Below are positions 22,069 to 31,465 of a stretch of DNA of 64,000 bases, in pieces. The notes under the pieces are model-generated. The model was not told where the DNA came from. It saw only the letters and a program-made list of their open reading frames with translations, and did not search any database. The DNA lies in the NCBI RefSeq assembly GCF_905372115.1, contig NZ_CAJPNR010000007.1:4452-68451 (forward strand), written 5' to 3'. This DNA comes from an uncultured Streptococcus sp. (lineage in GTDB: Bacteria > Bacillota > Bacilli > Lactobacillales > Streptococcaceae). Within the stretch, counting starts at the first letter, position 1, and each line of letters opens with the position of its first letter. The translations under genes were made by a program, and so were the position numbers.

Positions 22069-23097
22069 ATGCAAAAGAGAGAAGTCATAGGGCCAGGGCA
22101 GCCAGTCAATTATGCCTTGCTTAGCCTTTTTCAATATATTGCTTCCATTTTGGTAATTTTGGTCCATTGCCAGAGGCTTTTTGAACATGAAGCCCTGCAT
22201 TTTGTTCAAAAGAGTATGTTTGGTCGCATGGCGGTTCCTTTCTTTTTAATTTCTTCAGCCTATTTTTTCCGAGTACGCTGGAAGCGAGAGCACGGTTCTA
22301 CGAAACTGACTCTGTATATTAAAGGCATTTTAAAGGTCTATGGCTTTTGGAGTTTGGTCTATCTCCCCTATGCTTTGACTTATTTCCAATCACTGCATTT
22401 GCCCCTCTATCTAGCTCCTCTGGCTATTCTAGCAGCGCTCTTTTACATTGGAATGAGCTACCAGCTCTGGTATATTCCTGCCTTTCTCTTAGGTTTGCTG
22501 CTGGTCCATTTCTTGTATAGGAAGTTGGGTCCAAAGAAAACATTTGCTCTTTTGTTAATTCTTTACGCCTTAGGTGCTATTGAGACATATCACGCTTACC
22601 TTACGCCTAGTCTGCTGACGGACTGGTACGATGCCTATGCCAAGCTCTTTTTCACCAGCAGAAATGGCCTCTTCTATACGCCCATTTTTATCTATTTAGG
22701 TTACTTTCTAGCTGATTACGGGCACGTAGCACTATTTCAGAAAAAACGCTGGCTGTCTCTTCTGCTGGCAAGTCTTTTCCTGGTAGGTGAAGGAGTTCTG
22801 GTTTACATCAGGCAGGGATTAGATAAAAACTTTTTCTTTGCTCTCATTCCCTTTACACTTTTCTTATTTAATTGGCTACTAAAAACAGAGTGGAAGCGCG
22901 AAAAAAACTGGCGACATTTAAAAGATCTAAGTATCCTTTATTTCTTCCTCCATCCTATCTTTATTGAGTTATCTTTCTTTCTGCTCAAATCCCGGCAGTT
23001 GACCAAGTGGGAAACTGGCCGTTGGGCGTTCCTTCTGACGATTATCCTGACCCACCTGACGTCAGAGTTGGTGATTGGATGGCGAGGGAAAGGTTAA
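22069..23097 (+). CDS. Membrane acyltransferase, acyltransferase 3 family
   Basis: 342 residues with about ten hydrophobic segments, matching acyltransferase family 3 (OatA/WecH-like O-acyl transfer to surface sugars). The N-terminus shows LFQYIASILVILVHCQRLF, with the conserved H of this family in the first membrane helix, then GRMAVPFFLISSAYFF. ATG 22069 is preferred to the in-frame TTG at 22066 because AAGGAG (22055-22060) leaves 8 bases. Target unknown; it could decorate a cell-wall polymer. Confidence 0.8.
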   Translation: MQKREVIGPGQPVNYALLSLFQYIASILVILVHCQRLFEHEALHFVQKSMFGRMAVPFFLISSAYFFRVRWKREHGSTKLTLYIKGILKVYGFWSLVYLPYALTYFQSLHLPLYLAPLAILAALFYIGMSYQLWYIPAFLLGLLLVHFLYRKLGPKKTFALLLILYALGAIETYHAYLTPSLLTDWYDAYAKLFFTSRNGLFYTPIFIYLGYFLADYGHVALFQKKRWLSLLLASLFLVGEGVLVYIRQGLDKNFFFALIPFTLFLFNWLLKTEWKREKNWRHLKDLSILYFFLHPIFIELSFFLLKSRQLTKWETGRWAFLLTIILTHLTSELVIGWRGKG

Positions 23098-23160
23098 ATG
23101 TATCACTAAAAAATTTGTCATGTTTAAGATGAATAGTTACTACTTCTTTATCTAAAATAA

Positions 23161-23200
23161 AACACACGCATTAAGTTTAGTTTAATGCGTGTGTTTTTAG
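23161..23200. terminator. Bidirectional terminator between convergent genes
   Basis: A 14-bp stem, AACACACGCATTAA (23161-23174) with TTAATGCGTGTGTT (23182-23195), with a T-run on the plus strand and an A/T-rich flank on the minus side. It separates the plus-strand acyltransferase from the Ter island. Confidence 0.85.
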
Positions 23201-23240
23201 TTAAGGAATAAGTTAAGCAGAACACCTTTTATATGTCCTT

Positions 23241-24317
23241 CTACGATTTCAGTGAATTATCCTTTGTGTTATCTCCTTCAGCTATGCCATAGACTGTTGC
23301 TAACTGGATTATTTTCTTTGCCCATTTGCTATGCGGCTTCATTTCATTCATCCGGTTTTCTTTATATCCTTTTATTACACCAATTTGCTGCTGATTTGTA
23401 TTAAGAATTGTCAGAGCATCTTGGTAGTCTTCTAAACTAACAATGTTATTCTCAGCAATAAGGCTTAGCTGAGAAGGATGGATGCAAGTTTTTCCAATGA
23501 ATCCATTAAGTCTGTCTAATTCTAGCTCTTTTTTCAATCCATGAGCCCAATTCCCGTCTTGAAAACGGCTATTAAAGTATTCCCATACTGGTCCTGAACA
23601 GATATAATCTGCGGAAAAAATATTTAAGATATCTGTTAGACAGTCAGCAATAAGTTTAACATCGTAGATAGTCTGGTGGACATTACGACGAATACCGAAA
23701 ATATTACTAAAATCAGTTGCTCCCACACGGATATTTAAAACTTGCTCTTTATAGGGTTTTAATAACTCTGATATAAAAAGAAGTTCTTCCATTCTGGTAT
23801 TCTTTTTCATGATGCTCTCGCTTTCAAGAATTGGCATTATGTAAAATGTTTGATTTGTTCTTTTGCTAAAATTGTCGAAAACTTGAAGGTAGGCAGGAGC
23901 AGTAGTAGAATCAAATTTAGGAAAATTAAATCCAGAAACTAGTTTAAAGATATCAGGAGAAGAATGCTTGAGCATTTGATTAAATTGTTGGGAAGAACGG
24001 ACTCGGATAAAAATTAAAGGAAGAGAATCAAAATCTAGTTGGCCGGTTTCCAAAGCTTGATTCAGTTTGTCTAAAGTCTCAAAGAGCTGTGATTCAGCTT
24101 GATGAACAGTTCCATCTCCGATAGAATCTTCTAGATCTAGACAGATTGAGCTACTGCAAGGATGGAGGCCGGCAATGATTTCATCAACTATCTGAGTTCG
24201 ATGAGCGGGCATATAAAGAAGTCCAGATATTGCATATTGCAATAAATCTTTAGGGGAATTTTGATTAAATTGGCATCCTTCTTTAAATAGGGGTATAGAA
24301 TCATAAGTAAATTTCAT
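23241..24317 (-). CDS. CitE-like C-C bond lyase of the Ter biosynthetic module
   Basis: 358 residues of the HpcH/HpaI/CitE TIM-barrel type. LLYMPAHRT near the N-terminus and CLDLEDSIGDG carry the acidic metal/substrate site, RVRSS and NIRVGATDFSNIFG follow, and CIHPSQL lies near the end. This variant (C-C_Bond_Lyase in Pfam) is known from Ter operons, where it is predicted to help make a nucleoside-like metabolite. It starts 22 bases after the HAD gene, so the two form one unit. The real substrate is unknown. Confidence 0.85.
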   Translation of the reverse strand: MKFTYDSIPLFKEGCQFNQNSPKDLLQYAISGLLYMPAHRTQIVDEIIAGLHPCSSSICLDLEDSIGDGTVHQAESQLFETLDKLNQALETGQLDFDSLPLIFIRVRSSQQFNQMLKHSSPDIFKLVSGFNFPKFDSTTAPAYLQVFDNFSKRTNQTFYIMPILESESIMKKNTRMEELLFISELLKPYKEQVLNIRVGATDFSNIFGIRRNVHQTIYDVKLIADCLTDILNIFSADYICSGPVWEYFNSRFQDGNWAHGLKKELELDRLNGFIGKTCIHPSQLSLIAENNIVSLEDYQDALTILNTNQQQIGVIKGYKENRMNEMKPHSKWAKKIIQLATVYGIAEGDNTKDNSLKS

Positions 24318-24339
24318 TCAAATCTTCCATTCAACACTT

Positions 24340-25122
24340 TTAAGTTTTTTGTTCGAGGACTACTGAAAGAATATCCTCAGCGCCTTCTATTCCTTGATTA
24401 ACTATCATATAGTCATCTTTATTATCGATAAGCTGGTAAACTTCACTGTTCTTTGGTATCATTTTTATATCGCCTAAAGATAAGAATCCAGCATCTAATT
24501 TTCCGTCACCCGAAGTAATAAGAAATTCTTCTTTGAGATAGTCTTGTAAAAAAGAAAGAGCGTTTTCTTTAGAAATTTCTTTAGGGATGATGTAAAGTTT
24601 AAGCCCCTGAAGAGTGAAAGTCCATTCTAAATTTTTTAAATCTTTTTCAAGACTTGGCAAGATAAACTCTTGAACGATATCCTGATCTTCGGTAACTTTA
24701 GTAAAAAAGAATAAATTGTCAACCAAAGATGGAGTTCTAGTTAAGTATTTTTGATATTTAGTTAAAATGTCTAAGATTTTAGGATAATCTAAAGCTTGTA
24801 TTTGTCGAGTTCTTTCGATGTGTTCCTGCCAGACTTTTAAAGGTTGACCGTTATGTAAAATGATTCCACCATTAGCAACAACAGCATAAGGGCAGTCCTG
24901 TAGGGGTATAATTCGGGAGAATTGCGCTAGAGAGCGAGTTGTAATTGGAAGTAAATGGATATCGGAGCGAGTTTTGACTTGAGCCAATAATTCCAATGCT
25001 CTATGGCTCATATAGGAGATTTCACGTCCGTCTAGATGTTCTACACAAGAAACAGTCTGATAATTTTCAACAAATTTATTAGAATAAATAATGGTTCTAT
25101 CTAAATCAGTAGCAAAAAGCAT
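24340..25122 (-). CDS. HAD-family phosphatase of the Ter module
   Basis: 260 residues, a Cof-type HAD hydrolase. The nucleophile motif is at the N-terminus, TDLDRTIIYS (D6 and D8 in DxDxT-like form), TTRS is motif II, and TSGDGKLDAGFL is motif III/IV with the acidic pair. HAD enzymes of this subgroup recur in Ter biosynthetic operons. It is probably co-transcribed with the downstream lyase. Substrate unknown. Confidence 0.85.
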   Translation of the reverse strand: MLFATDLDRTIIYSNKFVENYQTVSCVEHLDGREISYMSHRALELLAQVKTRSDIHLLPITTRSLAQFSRIIPLQDCPYAVVANGGIILHNGQPLKVWQEHIERTRQIQALDYPKILDILTKYQKYLTRTPSLVDNLFFFTKVTEDQDIVQEFILPSLEKDLKNLEWTFTLQGLKLYIIPKEISKENALSFLQDYLKEEFLITSGDGKLDAGFLSLGDIKMIPKNSEVYQLIDNKDDYMIVNQGIEGAEDILSVVLEQKT

Positions 25123-25520
25123 AATATTCCTCTCTTTATTGGGACTGATATTTGTAAAGGTCTAATTGAAAACAAAATTTTTAAAATTTTAATCAGTTAT
25201 ATTTAATAGTTATTATAGTTAGATTGATTGTCTTAAATTTTGGGTCAAACTAAAATGATAGAATAGTTTAATCTCAAATGTCTTAAGAGAATAAATTTTA
25301 GTTTTCAAAGAGTACAATTCATCAAACTATACCAATCTTACTATAAATGAGCTAATAAGTCTAGTCTTCAAGTATTTTATAAAAAATTCTAGAAGATTAT
25401 TGGAATGTATAATTAGAATGAGCAATTTTTCCTATTTATTAAACATTCATACACACTTCTGCAAAAAATGATAAGTAAAAGGCCGAAACACTATTGTCTC
25501 AGCCTTTTCATAACTAACAT
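25123..25520. other. AT-rich intergenic region between the P-ATPase and HAD genes
   Basis: About 400 bases with no open frame of note. It holds the ATPase terminator (25477-25508) at one end. A minus-strand TATAAT (complement at 25212-25217) could be part of a promoter for the HAD-lyase pair, but no good -35 stands at the right distance. The base composition is very A/T rich. Confidence 0.5.
25477..25508 (-). terminator. Terminator of the P-type ATPase gene
   Basis: On the minus strand AAAAGGCTGAGAC pairs with GTTTCGGCCTTTT over 13 bp (two G-U pairs) around the loop AATAGT, just after the ATPase stop. Its arm and loop repeat those of the hairpin at 28178-28216. Confidence 0.8.
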
Positions 25521-28151
25521 TTATTTCGTAAGAGCTTTTCGAATAAAGTCTATAGGAATAATCAGAACAGCAATAGCAAGAGCTACAATATAGTGTTCAA
25601 TATCCATAGGAACTGTGTTGAAGACCTGCCCACCAAACTGAATGATTAAAGATTGGACGATAGCAATAGAAATCATAACAATAGAGAACTTTTTGTTTTC
25701 TGAAATATGTTCAAAAACATTAAGTCCGGTACTTCGAGTATTGAGGGAATTGAAGATAATCGCATAGATAAATACAGTAAAAGTGAAGGTAGTTACCATT
25801 TCAAAGTTTCCAGTTCCATTAGTGATGAAATCTTGAATACCAGCTACATTTTTAAGAATAGCAAGACAGACAAGAGTAATGAAAATACTAGCAACTCCAA
25901 TAGCAGACTTCATATATTTTGTCAGGATATTAGCTTTTTTAGCTACTGGCTTTTCATTCATATACCGTTCTAAGGTAGGTTCTTCACCAAATGCTAGAGC
26001 AGCTAGAGTATCCATGATAAGGTTAATCCAAAGGATTTGAATGATTGTAAATGGCTCTTTCAGACCAAAAAGAGGAGAGAGAAGAGACATAGCAATAGTA
26101 GTTACATTAACTGTCAGCTGGAAAATAATGAATTTGCTAACTGATTTGCTCATTGTCCGGCCGTAAAGCACAGCTTTTTCGATAGACGTCAAACTATTGT
26201 TTAAAATAACAATATCAGAGGCTTCACGGGCAACCTCAGTTCCGTCTCCCATAGAGAAACCAACATCAGCAGCTTTAAGAGCAGGTGAGTCGTTTACTCC
26301 ATCACCAGTCATACCACAAACCATATCAAGGTCTTGTGCTGCTTCGATTAAGCGCTTCTTATCCATAGGTAAGGCGCGGCTTACTACTTTCATATTAGGG
26401 AGTTGCGCTTTTAATTCTTCGTCAGAGAGGTTTTCTAGCTCATCATGAGTTAGGATTAAATCTGTACCACTGGTAACAATTCCAGCTTCTTTAGCAATGG
26501 CAATAGCTGTTTCTTTACGGTCTCCTGTAACCATAACTACTTGAACTCCAGCTTTGTTCATTGTTTCAACAGTTTGTTTAATAGAATCTCTTACATTGTC
26601 TCGAATACATACAATAGCAATCAAGATTTTATCTGAGCCTTCTTTTTTAAGAATAGCAAGAAGACGCATAGAACGATTAGCCTGTTCCAAAGAGAGTGCA
26701 GAGAATTTATCTTTATCAGCTGCAGTAAAAGCAGTCTTATTTCCGTCTTTATCAAGATAGAAATGACAATCGTCTAAAATAAATTCTGGTGCTCCTTTGA
26801 TGTAAATTTCGCCTGACTTAGTTGTAACACTAGCATATTTTTTAGCAGAATTAAACTGTTCTTTTTCAGCAATAGTGTTTGTATCGAAATCTAAGAGATT
26901 ACGGTTGATTAGAAAATCTAAAAGAGCACGGTCAGTTGCGTTACTTCCGACAGCTATACCGTCTGCAACATTAGCGTCATTATTCAAACCAATACCATGA
27001 ATAACTTGCTTGAGTAACTTTTCAGACATACTAGAGAAATCAGCAGCAGAACTCTCATCAGTTGTCTCATAAAGAGTTCCATCGCCAAGGAAGAAATCAA
27101 CAACAGATAGTTTTCCTTCTGTAATTGTTCCAGTTTTATCGCTGAAAAGGATATTCATATAACCTGCTGTTTCAATAGTATCTGGATGGCGAACCAGAAT
27201 ATTCTGAGCTAGCAAGCGGCCTGAGTTCATTGAAGACACAAGAGCCAGCATCATAGGCAATCCTTCTGGAACTGCCATGATAATGATAGTCACTGCAAAG
27301 AGAATTGTTTCAATGACTAATAAGAAAATAGATGAAAGATTCAAATTGTTTGCAGCATTTAAAGCAAGAAAACCAAGAACAAGGTTGATGACAGAGTAAG
27401 CCGCACCAGCACTGTATCCAAGAACGCCAATATTTTCTGCCAGTTTATTCAATTTCTCTTTCGATGGAGAATCTTTCCCATCCTCTTGGAGAGAGGTATT
27501 GATGCTTCCAAGAACAGTATGGTCACCAACCACAGTCGCTTCCATAACAGCTTCACCAGATGTTACCACAGTTCCACGGAAGATTTTTAATTCTGTAAAG
27601 AGGTCCTGACTATCTGGTTCTGCATTATCACCTAAAGCGATTTTTGTAGCATCTTCACTTTCTCCATTCAAGACAGCTTGATTTACCTTTAATTCTCCAG
27701 CAAGAATAATACCATCAACAGGAATTTTATCACCAGTTTGAAGAAGAATTTGGTCTCCTTTGACAATATCATCTACTAAAATTTCTTTAAGTTTACCGTC
27801 ACGATAGACTTTAGCATTTGTTTTGCTGGCTTCTTCTTGTAACGTATTAAACTTTTGCTCATTCTGATATTGTGAGATAGCAGAAAATCCTGTTGACAGG
27901 AGAATGGCAAAAATCAAGGAAATTGCTTCGTACCAATTTGCTTCACCAATACCTGGGAAAATCATACCGATAAAGTTGAAAATAATTTTGAGACCTAAGG
28001 CCGCCAGCAGAATCAAAATCCACTGATCTTTGAAAGCTTCAATAAATATTGAAAGAAGTGAGTTGGCTTCTTTACTGGAAAGTTTATTATCTCCATGGGC
28101 TGACTTACTTGCTGCAACCTCAGCTGAGCTTAGCCCTTTAAAGTTATTCAT
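25521..28151 (-). CDS. P-type calcium-transporting ATPase (type II)
   Basis: 876 residues, the usual size for a type II cation ATPase. The N-terminal cation-ATPase domain starts GLSSAEVAASK. The phosphorylation motif is FSDKTGTITEGK, preceded by AVPEGLPM in membrane helix 4, which fits Ca2+ pumps. TGDGVNDSPALKAADVG is the hinge and about ten membrane segments are visible. Its place behind three terD genes matches Ter operons in which a Ca2+-ATPase accompanies the Ca2+-binding TerD proteins. Export of Ca2+ (or Mn2+) is inference. Hairpins flank the gene on both sides. Confidence 0.9.
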   Translation of the reverse strand: MNNFKGLSSAEVAASKSAHGDNKLSSKEANSLLSIFIEAFKDQWILILLAALGLKIIFNFIGMIFPGIGEANWYEAISLIFAILLSTGFSAISQYQNEQKFNTLQEEASKTNAKVYRDGKLKEILVDDIVKGDQILLQTGDKIPVDGIILAGELKVNQAVLNGESEDATKIALGDNAEPDSQDLFTELKIFRGTVVTSGEAVMEATVVGDHTVLGSINTSLQEDGKDSPSKEKLNKLAENIGVLGYSAGAAYSVINLVLGFLALNAANNLNLSSIFLLVIETILFAVTIIIMAVPEGLPMMLALVSSMNSGRLLAQNILVRHPDTIETAGYMNILFSDKTGTITEGKLSVVDFFLGDGTLYETTDESSAADFSSMSEKLLKQVIHGIGLNNDANVADGIAVGSNATDRALLDFLINRNLLDFDTNTIAEKEQFNSAKKYASVTTKSGEIYIKGAPEFILDDCHFYLDKDGNKTAFTAADKDKFSALSLEQANRSMRLLAILKKEGSDKILIAIVCIRDNVRDSIKQTVETMNKAGVQVVMVTGDRKETAIAIAKEAGIVTSGTDLILTHDELENLSDEELKAQLPNMKVVSRALPMDKKRLIEAAQDLDMVCGMTGDGVNDSPALKAADVGFSMGDGTEVAREASDIVILNNSLTSIEKAVLYGRTMSKSVSKFIIFQLTVNVTTIAMSLLSPLFGLKEPFTIIQILWINLIMDTLAALAFGEEPTLERYMNEKPVAKKANILTKYMKSAIGVASIFITLVCLAILKNVAGIQDFITNGTGNFEMVTTFTFTVFIYAIIFNSLNTRSTGLNVFEHISENKKFSIVMISIAIVQSLIIQFGGQVFNTVPMDIEHYIVALAIAVLIIPIDFIRKALTK

Positions 28152-28177
28152 TTGGTTTGTTTGTCCTTTCTAAAAAT

Positions 28178-28216
28178 AAAGAGGCTGAGACAATAGTGTT
28201 CAGTCTCTTTTTTGTA
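28178..28216. terminator. Hairpin between terD3 and the P-ATPase
   Basis: AAAGAGGCTGA (28178-28188) pairs with TCAGTCTCTTT (28200-28210), one G-U pair, with T-runs on both strands. On the minus strand it would end or attenuate transcription from the terD genes before the ATPase. A minus-strand TTGACA just upstream hints that the ATPase may have its own weak promoter. Confidence 0.7.
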
Positions 28217-28250
28217 TGTCAATAAAACTTGATTTGACAACTGTCTGTCT

Positions 28251-28889
28251 TTAGCTAAAGAGTGCAGCTATACCATTTAAATCAGCTTGCTTACCTTCAC
28301 CGATGGTGTGGAAGGCCCAGGATGAACCATCTTTTACAAGTTCTGCAAAAACAACAGCTGTGTCGGTAGAATAATCATCTTTAAGCTGGAACTTGCAAAG
28401 TTCAGAATTGTTCTCTGCATTAACTAAGCGAACATAGGAATTATTAACCATACCAAATGTTTGACGACGGGCGATAGCCTGATCGATAGTAACGGCGCAA
28501 ATGACCTTATGGGTACTTGGTGAGAGAGCGGCTAAATCTAAACTGATAACTTCATCGTCACCTTCACCTGCGCCAGTACGGTTATCACCGTTTAAGTGAA
28601 TACCGGGAGCAGTTTTGTTATTATAAAAAATAACATCATTAGCAGAAGTAATTTTACCTGCCTCATTCAATAGGAAAGCAGAAATATCAAGGTCAAAATC
28701 TGCACCACCAGCAGAGATATCCCAACCAGCGCATAAGTCAACTTTTGTAAGACCTGGAGCCGCTTTGGCTAAGTCCAGAATAGTATTTTTTTCTAAATCA
28801 AGAGACACACCTCCTGTTGCAGGAGCAACTTCAGTGGGTGTTGGAGTAGGATTGGCAGGTCCGCCAAGTGAAGTGAAATTAATAGCCAT
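28251..28889 (-). CDS. TerD family protein (third copy)
   Basis: A 212-residue TerD-domain protein (Ca2+-binding, stress and tellurite resistance family, like B. subtilis YceC/D/E). The conserved blocks are present: LCAGWDISAGGADFDLDISAFLL-type strand pairs with acidic ligands, FYNNK.APGI, LNGDNRTGAGEGDDE and QTFGMVNNSYVRL. A proline/threonine-rich insert (about residues 9-22) precedes the domain. It follows terD2 by 17 bases. Confidence 0.92.
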   Translation of the reverse strand: MAINFTSLGGPANPTPTPTEVAPATGGVSLDLEKNTILDLAKAAPGLTKVDLCAGWDISAGGADFDLDISAFLLNEAGKITSANDVIFYNNKTAPGIHLNGDNRTGAGEGDDEVISLDLAALSPSTHKVICAVTIDQAIARRQTFGMVNNSYVRLVNAENNSELCKFQLKDDYSTDTAVVFAELVKDGSSWAFHTIGEGKQADLNGIAALFS

Positions 28890-28906
28890 TAGAGATTCCT
28901 TTCTAA

Positions 28907-29602
28907 TTAACGATAAGATTTTTCAATGTCTTGGATTGAAGCGTTTAGGTATTCTCCAACTGCTTTGAAAGTCCACCCATTGACAGTACGTGTAAGTTCA
29001 GCAAATTTAACGGCCGTTGCTTTGCCACCATCTTCTGATAGATTGAAACGGGCGATTTCTTTCTCAGGACGTTGTGCCTGATCAACTAAACGAACGTAGG
29101 CATTCTTTACTTGGCCAAAATATTGTTTGCGATTTTGACCAGAATAGATAACAACTGCTACAACGATTTGAGCCACGTCTGGATGAATATTATTGAAATT
29201 CACAAACATGTTTTCATCATCACCGTCACCAGCACCGGTGAGGTTATCATGATCTAATTGAATACCTTGAGATTTCTTCTTGCTGAAATAGACAAGATTA
29301 TTAACTGAACGAGTCAGATGGCCAGAAGAATCAAGAAGGAAGGCACAAAGATCAAGGTCAAAGTCAGAGCCAAAGAGACTTGTCTTAACATCCCATCCTG
29401 CTGATACGCGAATATTTTCTAAAGAGAAATCTGTTTTAGAAAGATTAAGGAAGTCATTTTTTGCAAGGTTAAGCATGCCTCCTTTATTTAAATCAAGTGT
29501 AACTTCGCGCCCTTCCGTACTAGCAGTTTGAATAGGTGTGTTAGCAGCAGGAGCTTGAGTTTGTTGCTCATCTCCACCAAATAATTTACCAAAAAGTCCC
29601 AT
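28907..29602 (-). CDS. TerD family protein (second copy)
   Basis: 231 residues. A TerD domain follows an N-terminal extension (GLFGKLFGGDEQQTQAPA) that could be an amphipathic anchor with a Gln/Ala/Thr linker. The domain has SAGWDVK, DFDLDLCAFLLD, LDHDNLTGAGDGDDEN and KNAYVRLVD. It is the most diverged of the three copies. Spacing of 25 and 17 bases to its neighbours supports one mRNA. Confidence 0.92.
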   Translation of the reverse strand: MGLFGKLFGGDEQQTQAPAANTPIQTASTEGREVTLDLNKGGMLNLAKNDFLNLSKTDFSLENIRVSAGWDVKTSLFGSDFDLDLCAFLLDSSGHLTRSVNNLVYFSKKKSQGIQLDHDNLTGAGDGDDENMFVNFNNIHPDVAQIVVAVVIYSGQNRKQYFGQVKNAYVRLVDQAQRPEKEIARFNLSEDGGKATAVKFAELTRTVNGWTFKAVGEYLNASIQDIEKSYR

Positions 29603-29627
29603 AATATTTTCCTTTCTATTTTCTTAA

Positions 29628-30227
29628 TTACATATAGCGAGACAAGAGTTGGTTGAGGTCAGCGATAGCTCCCTCACCGATTGCTTCAAAAGCCCAGCCA
29701 TTAGCTGTCCGACTAAGGGAACAAGCTGTTACAGAAGTATCAGCAGAATAACTGTCACTCAATTCATAGCGGCAGATTTCCTGCTCGTTATTATCGGCAT
29801 CTAGAAGTCGGACAAAAGCATTTTTAATCATGCCAAAAGTCTGACGTTTAGTGACTGCATCAAAAATAGTAATGAAGAAGACAATTTTCTTAATTCGAGG
29901 TTCGATTGCATCAAGATTAATTTGGATTCGTTCATCGTCGCCTTCGCCTTCTCCAGTGCGATTATCACCTTCAAGACGAATTCCAGCTGCAGACATATTA
30001 TTGAAGAAAATAACATCATTCGGTACTTGTGCAACACGACCGCTTTCTTCAACTAAGAAGGCAGCTAAGTCTAGGTCAGCAGTTGGTCCTGCAACAGCCA
30101 TATCCCAGCCGCCGCCTAGAATACAATTTTTTAATGCAGGAGCCTGCTTTGTTAAATCTAAAACGCTCCCTTTAGAGAGGTTAAGAGGAGCAGCAGAGCT
30201 GCCAGAGTTTAAATTAGTGAAATCCAT
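29628..30227 (-). CDS. TerD family protein (first copy)
   Basis: 199 residues with a compact TerD domain: GGGWDMAV, ADLDLAAFLVEE, FFNNMSAAGIRLEGDN, RTGEGEGDDERI and QTFGMIKNAFVRLLD. The acidic clusters are the Ca2+ ligands known from TerD structures. It follows telA and begins the run of three terD genes. Confidence 0.92.
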   Translation of the reverse strand: MDFTNLNSGSSAAPLNLSKGSVLDLTKQAPALKNCILGGGWDMAVAGPTADLDLAAFLVEESGRVAQVPNDVIFFNNMSAAGIRLEGDNRTGEGEGDDERIQINLDAIEPRIKKIVFFITIFDAVTKRQTFGMIKNAFVRLLDADNNEQEICRYELSDSYSADTSVTACSLSRTANGWAFEAIGEGAIADLNQLLSRYM

Positions 30228-30319
30228 ACAGATATTCCTTTCTGAATCATAATATTATTAAAGCTCTTTAGCTTAAGGGAAGCCAAGTAAGAGTTATCGT
30301 TACCATATTTTAAGTCTTA

Positions 30320-31450
30320 TCAATGACTGCTTATAAACCCTTTTTCAGCCATGTCAGATTTCATATGTTCCAACTCAATAGAATCACTTTTTCGTTTTTC
30401 AGCAATTTGATTGTTGATTTGTTTAGTTTCTTCAATTCCTTTTTTGATTGTCTCATAAGTTGTACGAAGAGTCTCCATTTGAATAGAGCTTCCTCCAGCC
30501 ATACGAGCAATATTTACAGATTGATTTGCAGTATTTTGTGCATTACGAATTAGAAGTTCGTTGGTCTTCTCATCTAACTGTTTGATAGACTTAGCTTGAA
30601 TTTCCTGTCTTTTTAATTGGATAGCTTGAACCAAACATTGCTTGAAGATTGGCAAAGTGATAATAAAGGAAGAATTGATTTTCCGCATCAGATTAAAGTT
30701 AGACATTTGCATGGTCTGAATCATAGGACAGGTTTGCATTGCCACGTTTTCAGCAATTTGCAAGTCATATGTTCGCTGAGCAAGCATATCTTTAATCATG
30801 CTTAGTTTTTGCTGTTGCGTTTGTTTTTCTTGCTCTGTTATATCAGTACGAGCCAAAATCTGATTACTGTATGCTTCGATTTCTTCTTGAGCAATTTCAC
30901 CAGCAACAATATATTTTTCTAATTCTTCATAGTAAGCTACATTAGTTTTATATTGTTTTTCCAAATTCTCTTGAGTTTGGTGAATCTGAACTTCATATTG
31001 CTTCAATATGGTATAAATCTGATCAACCTCTTTACCCATATCTTCATATTTGGCAAAAAGTTTATCAATACTATTCTTTATTTTGCCAAATAATTTTTGC
31101 AGAGCAGATGCTTTTTCTGGATTTTCAATTTCTTTAATATCGAATTTATCCATGATTTTAGTAAGTTGAACGAGCATTCGAGAAGCTTCCTCTGCATCTA
31201 CCCTTCGCATGGAAGATAATAGAGCATCAGACATTTGAGAAATTCCTTCACTCGGTTTTTGACCGAAAGCCATAATTGAGTTGACATTAGTAATATCAAT
31301 CTCATTGGTGAGGTTCTGAACCTCAGGCAGTGATCTTAGCTTCTGCTTATAGGCTAAGTTGTCAGCTAGGACTTCTGGTTTAGCAAGTTCAAGTTCAGTT
31401 GATTCAATCTCTTGTGGAGTTGAATCAAAACTTCCTGTGTTGATAGGCAT
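30320..31450 (-). CDS. TelA/YceH family toxic anion resistance protein
   Basis: 376 residues, TelA family (KlaA, B. subtilis YceH). It is almost entirely helical, with long coiled-coil-like stretches (YTILKQYEVQIHQTQENLEK; QQQKLSMIKDML), MQTCPMIQTMQMSN in the middle and the family's NSSFIITLPIFKQCL motif. No signal peptide or membrane segment. It sits between yceG and terD as in Bacillus. Thought to act with TerD at the membrane under stress; the molecular role is unknown. Confidence 0.9.
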   Translation of the reverse strand: MPINTGSFDSTPQEIESTELELAKPEVLADNLAYKQKLRSLPEVQNLTNEIDITNVNSIMAFGQKPSEGISQMSDALLSSMRRVDAEEASRMLVQLTKIMDKFDIKEIENPEKASALQKLFGKIKNSIDKLFAKYEDMGKEVDQIYTILKQYEVQIHQTQENLEKQYKTNVAYYEELEKYIVAGEIAQEEIEAYSNQILARTDITEQEKQTQQQKLSMIKDMLAQRTYDLQIAENVAMQTCPMIQTMQMSNFNLMRKINSSFIITLPIFKQCLVQAIQLKRQEIQAKSIKQLDEKTNELLIRNAQNTANQSVNIARMAGGSSIQMETLRTTYETIKKGIEETKQINNQIAEKRKSDSIELEHMKSDMAEKGFISSH

Positions 31451-31465
31451 ATTGTTTTCCTTTCT

